Below are positions 46,860 through 50,646 of a stretch of DNA of 50,646 nucleotides, piece after piece. The DNA lies in assembly GCA_030849805.1 (NCBI GenBank), contig JASANZ010002128.1:1-50646 (forward strand). The letters run 5' to 3'. The translations under genes and the position numbers were made by a program. The stretch comes from Sergeia podlipaevii. Its lineage: Eukaryota > Euglenozoa > Kinetoplastea > Trypanosomatida > Trypanosomatidae. Every line of letters begins with the position of its first letter. The first letter of the stretch is position 1. The notes under the pieces were generated by a model. That model ran no database searches and was not told the origin of the DNA. It saw only the letters and a program-made list of their open reading frames with translations.

Positions 46860-49007
46860 CTAAAAAGGGCCTAGTAGTTCCTTGGTATAAGAGTTTCTAT
46901 CTAATATAGTGGACATCTGTACAGAAGCCTGAATCACACTGAGAGGCATCTGCAGAACTAGCGCGTGTGGTTCTTGCGTCAGAGTGGTGCCCTCAAATTG
47001 TTCACAGAGATACTTGAGGAAGTATGGAAGCACCAAGTCACCAATCCCCCGTACTCGCAAGTCATCACGCAGACATATAGAGCCACGAGACACATCTGCA
47101 TATCCGTCATCCGCGACACATACACTACGCATTTCAAAGCGTATCATGGTAAGCCCGCCTAAACCCGACCCACCGGCTAGCTGCTGATGGTGCAATGAAG
47201 AAAGCGTACTTTGATCTAGAAACGCGATGGAGCTCAAGCGGCTTCTGATCCCTGATATGGGAACGCGCGGACTCTCACATTCCTCGTAAACAAGCCTGGG
47301 AGCACTGATGGGCGGATGTGTGCTCACATAAACAACAGGCCCGACAAACTGAATCGGCGGGTACGGCGACCGCATGTTGTCGGCGTCGTTGTACTGGCCT
47401 TGATAGGAAGTTAGCTTCAGTGGGCCTTCGGTAATGCTACAGCGCAATGCAAGCGCCACACGTTCGCCAGCACGCACGAGCACGCGTTGAAAGAAACAGA
47501 TGCAGCTTGCCAGCGCCGCGGTGACAGTGAGAAAAGTAGACTCAAAAGATGTACCACCGCAGCTCACATCCAGCAACAAACCTTGATGATCCTCCAGAGA
47601 GTAGCGATGCACCTCGCGGAGAACAGCAATCACTGAGGGATCGTCAAAATCGTCACCATCCAGTTCAAATATGTGGCGCACGTAGATACCAGCCGTAGAG
47701 GTGGTGGAGGGCGGTTTCGGCACGAAACGTGAAAGCAGGGGTGAGCGCAGTCCACGTGGCGCACAGTGCATCAACTCAGCGACAGAAAACATAGTGGGGT
47801 ACGTAATCGCGGAGAACTCTGTGCGTGTGTCAAAAGCAATAAAAAGATCTAAAAAACCGCTGCTTTGGGTGTCGTTGTATACGCGGAACTGCACTTTGCC
47901 ATGCTTGAGGGTCAGCAACGGGAGCTCGTGGGTGCTGTGTCCAGCATGAGCCGGAAATGCAGCGCCAAAGCCAGAGACGCCATTGTTGTTATTCGTGCTA
48001 CTGCTGCTATCCGCGTGAACTAAGTAAGTGCCGCCGTTAGGCGTACAAGCGCCAGCCGGTGGTCGACTGTATGAAAGCGGAGTTGTGAGTGAGGCTCCTC
48101 CACCCATGCTAGGGCTCTTTTCCGCCATACGGCCTACAATGCTCTTCCTTGGAACCAGTGGCATACTTCGTGGGGAGTTGGCCGCGCTGTGGATACGTCC
48201 CTTTGCCGTATTGGGATTATACAGCTTCAAGTCCACGATGCGCGTCACGTACGGGTCGCGGTCACCCATGAGCTCCGCATCTACCTCCACCTCCAACTCC
48301 ACTAGCGACGGAGCAAAGGGGCAACTCATAAGATAACGGCCCCGCGGCATCTTCGCAGTAAACGCAAACCCTGCGCCCGCGGGGCAAAAGAATGTCTCCA
48401 GTCGTCGCTTGTCCGCCACCTCTGTGAAGAACATACGGTGATGCTGGCGGTGAAAAATGGGATGAAGTTTGTCTAATTGAAAGAACACTTTTGCGTCTGC
48501 GAGACTGCTGATTTGTGTTAAGTCGGAACACATGGGGCACATAACAACGTTGCTGACGTGGTACGTACCGACAAAGGTGATCTCACTCACGGCTCTGTAG
48601 CGCGCGATATCGTACCCACACGAGCGGCAGCACAACACAAAGTGCATAGAAAGCATCTTGTACTCTACAGCAAGTAGCAGCTGCTCAATGACGATTCCGA
48701 TTGGTGCCTTAAGAATGTTAGCAATAGCAAGCGGATTCCATAAAGTAAAGGCATCATAAAGCGCGCGCTGCTCATTCGCCAGTGCCACAACTTCCGCATC
48801 AATCAAGTGCAGATCGTCGAGTTGCGTACGACCCGTGTGCGGCATCGAGAAGAACTCCAAGCTGCGCAGAGGATAGTTTACATCGAGAAATGGCTGACAA
48901 AACACTTCAAGCGACATCCAGAAGGACTTTTCGCAGCGGTTAGGTGGAAATGCAGTCCATGCCTTTCGAAACCCAGCAATATCCAAATAGGGGTTTATTG
49001 GGGCCAT
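46860..49007 (-). CDS. Zinc-ribbon protein resembling bacterial DUF5939 regions
   Basis: 715 aa; the ATG at 49007-49005 is 12 nt after a strong acceptor. At about 85-185 the pattern WNPLAIANILKAPIGIVIEQ, then LLLAVEYKMLSMHFVLCCRS, CG, and CPMC (Cys126/127, 130, 157 and 160) recalls the helix-plus-zinc-ribbon part of the DUF5939 region found in front of bacterial class III nucleotide cyclases. There too a Pro-Leu-x-Ala helix and a hydrophobic helix lead into two CxxC knuckles and a block with FFCPAGAG and PRGRYLMSCPF-like strands. No cyclase domain follows. The middle (about 275-365) is Ser/Pro/Asn-rich, and the C-terminal half has beta-rich blocks (GKVQFRVYNDTQSSGFLDLF) ending in LPYFLKYLCEQFEGTTLTQE. 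Family membership is by memory and moderate. Function is unknown. Confidence 0.7.
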   Translation of the reverse strand: MAPINPYLDIAGFRKAWTAFPPNRCEKSFWMSLEVFCQPFLDVNYPLRSLEFFSMPHTGRTQLDDLHLIDAEVVALANEQRALYDAFTLWNPLAIANILKAPIGIVIEQLLLAVEYKMLSMHFVLCCRSCGYDIARYRAVSEITFVGTYHVSNVVMCPMCSDLTQISSLADAKVFFQLDKLHPIFHRQHHRMFFTEVADKRRLETFFCPAGAGFAFTAKMPRGRYLMSCPFAPSLVELEVEVDAELMGDRDPYVTRIVDLKLYNPNTAKGRIHSAANSPRSMPLVPRKSIVGRMAEKSPSMGGGASLTTPLSYSRPPAGACTPNGGTYLVHADSSSSTNNNNGVSGFGAAFPAHAGHSTHELPLLTLKHGKVQFRVYNDTQSSGFLDLFIAFDTRTEFSAITYPTMFSVAELMHCAPRGLRSPLLSRFVPKPPSTTSTAGIYVRHIFELDGDDFDDPSVIAVLREVHRYSLEDHQGLLLDVSCGGTSFESTFLTVTAALASCICFFQRVLVRAGERVALALRCSITEGPLKLTSYQGQYNDADNMRSPYPPIQFVGPVVYVSTHPPISAPRLVYEECESPRVPISGIRSRLSSIAFLDQSTLSSLHHQQLAGGSGLGGLTMIRFEMRSVCVADDGYADVSRGSICLRDDLRVRGIGDLVLPYFLKYLCEQFEGTTLTQEPHALVLQMPLSVIQASVQMSTILDRNSYTKELLGPF

Positions 49008-49019
49008 GTTGATTCGTAT

Positions 49020-49047
49020 CTAAAAAAAAAAAGAGAAAAATAAAAAG
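49020..49047 (-). promoter_or_regulatory. Spliced-leader acceptor, zinc-ribbon gene
   Basis: The sense strand reads CTTTTTATTTTTCTC followed by T12 and AG (plus 49020-49021), 12 nt before the ATG. Confidence 0.65.
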
Positions 49048-49740
49048 AAATCCTTTGACGTATGTATATATAGAATACCAATTTTTTGTTGTTGTCTGCG
49101 TCCCTTCTCCCCTTTTTCTTTAACGTCGGCGATCTCTGTTTTTTTTTAAAAAAAAATGAGGGAGAAAGCAAAGCGGACAACTAAACACTATAATATATTT
49201 ATGCCACTCTCTACTTGACGGGTAGAAATGCAGAGAGAACAAAACGCACTCTTGAGGGGAGGGACAACCCGGTATCAAGTTGTTATATATATATATATGT
49301 ATATCACAAATAATAAAGAAGGGGCCACAAAAAAAAAATTTCCTTTAGACGCTCTCTTCTAGTAAAAGTACTAGTAGTAGTAGTCAAAAGTGCCGAATAG
49401 GCGTATGTGTGGCAAGAAGTAGTAAAACAAAAAACAACAAAAACTGCTTTCATAAGAAACGAAGAAAATAAGCGGAAAGAGGGGAGAGATGAGAATGATA
49501 AGGAGATAGAAAGAAAACAATAATATAAATGAGAGGAAAACAAAGAGTTCCTATTATTATTATTATTATTATTATTTTTGAAAAAAAGCAAACCTCCAAA
49601 GAAACATACACTGTATGCAAGAGAGTATTCTGATTATTAGTCAGTTTTTTTTCCGATTTTCTTTTTCCTTCCTTTTTTCATGTACATCATGCAGGCTGTG
49701 GTGTCTCTCTCCCCTCCTGTCAGTGTGCTTGTACCTGAGC

Positions 49741-49763
49741 ACACACACACACACACACACACA
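49741..49763. repeat. AC/GT dinucleotide microsatellite
   Basis: About eleven AC units in the 3' UTR region of the light-chain gene. Confidence 0.9.
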
Positions 49764-49831
49764 ACCACTCTCCCACGCACGCAGAAATATATATATATAT
49801 ATAAACCCACAGCAAATCCAAAAGTGATTGC

Positions 49832-50203
49832 CTAATACTGATAAATGCCAAATACCGTCACAACGGCAAAGAGATGCTTAGAAATATAGGTTTCCTCAAA
49901 GTAGTTGTCCGTGTCCGAGTCCCAAAACATTTTGCATCCCGCACGCAGGCCCTGACCACGCTGCTCGCCAATCATACAGTGAACAAGAATCTTGTAACGA
50001 TCGAGCTCAAGCCCTCTAATCTTGTCGCGCACGGTATCAGCGATCTCCTTGCTGATACTTTGGATCTCATCCGCCTTGTACTCCTGATCATCAAGACGAC
50101 TCTCCAAGATTGACCGAACAATAGGCTTGACCTCGTTAGGTCGGAACTTGTGCTGATGATCTGGCCTAAGTGAAAAGGTCGTAGCGTCTATTTCACTGTG
50201 CAT
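49832..50203 (-). CDS. Tctex-type dynein light chain (DYNLT2B/TCTEX1D2-like)
   Basis: 123 aa from the ATG at 50203-50201. The frame is open 22 codons further upstream, but only from a TTG, so the shorter start is chosen. It is a complete Tctex-1 domain: FSLRPDHQHKFRPNEVKPIV, then SKEIADTVRDKIRGLELDRY, the signature KILVHCMIGEQRGQGLRAGC, then KMFWDSDTDNYFEETYISKH and a closing strand LFAVVTVFGIYQY. Length and motifs match the TCTEX1D2 branch, a light chain shared by cytoplasmic dynein-2 (retrograde intraflagellar transport) and some inner-arm axonemal dyneins. It should work in the flagellum or its basal body. No oddities are seen. Confidence 0.93.
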   Translation of the reverse strand: MHSEIDATTFSLRPDHQHKFRPNEVKPIVRSILESRLDDQEYKADEIQSISKEIADTVRDKIRGLELDRYKILVHCMIGEQRGQGLRAGCKMFWDSDTDNYFEETYISKHLFAVVTVFGIYQY

Positions 50204-50646
50204 CTTGCCAGAACGTGTGTGAACCCAAGCACTGTGCTGCAGAATATGGGTATACAAATATATGGCCAACTATTTCTATATATATATATATGCAAGAGAA
50301 AGAAAAAGTTGAGGGGTTCTCGTCTTCAGATACTGAGAAGAGCAAGCCTCAAAGTTACCCTTGTGTACAAAATCTTGTGGTGTCGTTGTTTTCATTTTAA
50401 AAAGAAAAAGGTAAAAAAAAATATTCAGATAAATATTTACAATGTGAATCAAGACGAAACAGAAAAATAGAAGACCAGGAAAAAAAAAGATGATAAAAAG
50501 ATAATTTGGCTATGATTAGTGCTCTACAACCAATCCAAAGCCATCTAGTATACCGCATTTTTATATTTTGTAATTGGGTGCATATAGAACAACATAGTAA
50601 CAACTTCAATACTTATGCTCAGAGAAAAGAAAGGAAAAAAAAGAAG
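50204..50646. other. Region upstream of the light-chain gene, to the window edge
   Basis: AT-rich spacer. A sense pyrimidine tract (CTTTTTCTTTCTCTTGC) at about 50292-50308, then a TA run and the first AG near 50278, make a likely acceptor with a leader of about 75 nt. The remainder shows no gene up to the window edge. Confidence 0.5.

Larger units (their letters stand above)
49008..49831. other. Intergenic region between Tctex light chain gene and zinc-ribbon gene
   Basis: AT-rich spacer with a TA run near 49285-49297, an (ATT)8 run at 49553-49576, an (AC)11 run at 49741-49763 and a TA run near 49786-49802. It carries the zinc-ribbon gene acceptor at its left end and the light-chain 3' UTR at its right end. 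No gene is seen. Confidence 0.55.

Noticed and set aside
1..50646. Strand-switch region, CRISPR array or mobile element
   Set aside because: All supported genes are on one strand. No direct-repeat array with spacers, reverse transcriptase, transposase or terminal repeats was seen.

Overview
The window looks like nuclear DNA of a kinetoplastid flagellate, most likely a trypanosomatid. Every gene I can support (about 22) lies on the minus strand, in one unbroken head-to-tail array with no visible introns. Coding regions are moderately GC-rich. They are separated by 0.4-1.4 kb of AT-rich, microsatellite-laden DNA. Several starts are preceded, on the sense strand, by a pyrimidine tract and then the first AG 10-65 nt before the ATG. 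That is the signature of spliced-leader trans-splicing, so the window reads as part of one polycistronic transcription unit running right to left. Stops TGA, TAG and TAA are all used, so the code is standard. I cannot name the species.

Layout, left to right (transcription runs the other way). 1-438: N-terminal part of an acyl-CoA dehydrogenase cut by the window edge. 1007-4714: large JmjC/cupin-like protein. 5673-7142: MFS transporter. 8193-9629: galactokinase. 10165-11889: coiled-coil protein. 12363-14396: mitochondrial EngB-type GTPase. 15058-19935: giant DPY30/RIIa + IQ protein. 20991-31381: three related ZIFL/TetA-like MFS transporters with a membrane-anchored alpha/beta hydrolase between two of them. 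31985-33478: protein I do not recognise. 33856-35172: selenocysteine lyase/cysteine desulfurase. 36332-38185: Leo1 (PAF1 complex). 38814-39248: small basic protein. 39767-42469: pseudokinase. 42895-43317: TRAPPC1/Bet5. 43879-45630: mitochondrial SpoU/TrmH-type RNA methyltransferase-like protein. 46860-49007: zinc-ribbon protein resembling bacterial DUF5939 regions. 49832-50203: Tctex-type dynein light chain.

Neighbours are not operon-like in function, as is normal for kinetoplastids. Themes do recur: mitochondrial ribosome/RNA biogenesis (EngB, SpoU protein), flagellum (DPY30/IQ protein, Tctex light chain), transcription (Leo1), trafficking (TRAPPC1) and a local expansion of drug/metal-type exporters.

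Points most worth a second look: (i) an in-frame TGA that separates transporter A from a 118-codon acidic continuation whose position and sequence match the tail of its paralogue B; (ii) a kinase-fold protein that has lost all the catalytic residues; (iii) a JmjC-like domain that has lost two of its three metal ligands; (iv) a bacterial-looking zinc-ribbon module without a cyclase; (v) a His/Cys cluster in the loop of one exporter. Family calls come from motif recognition by eye. No database search was run.
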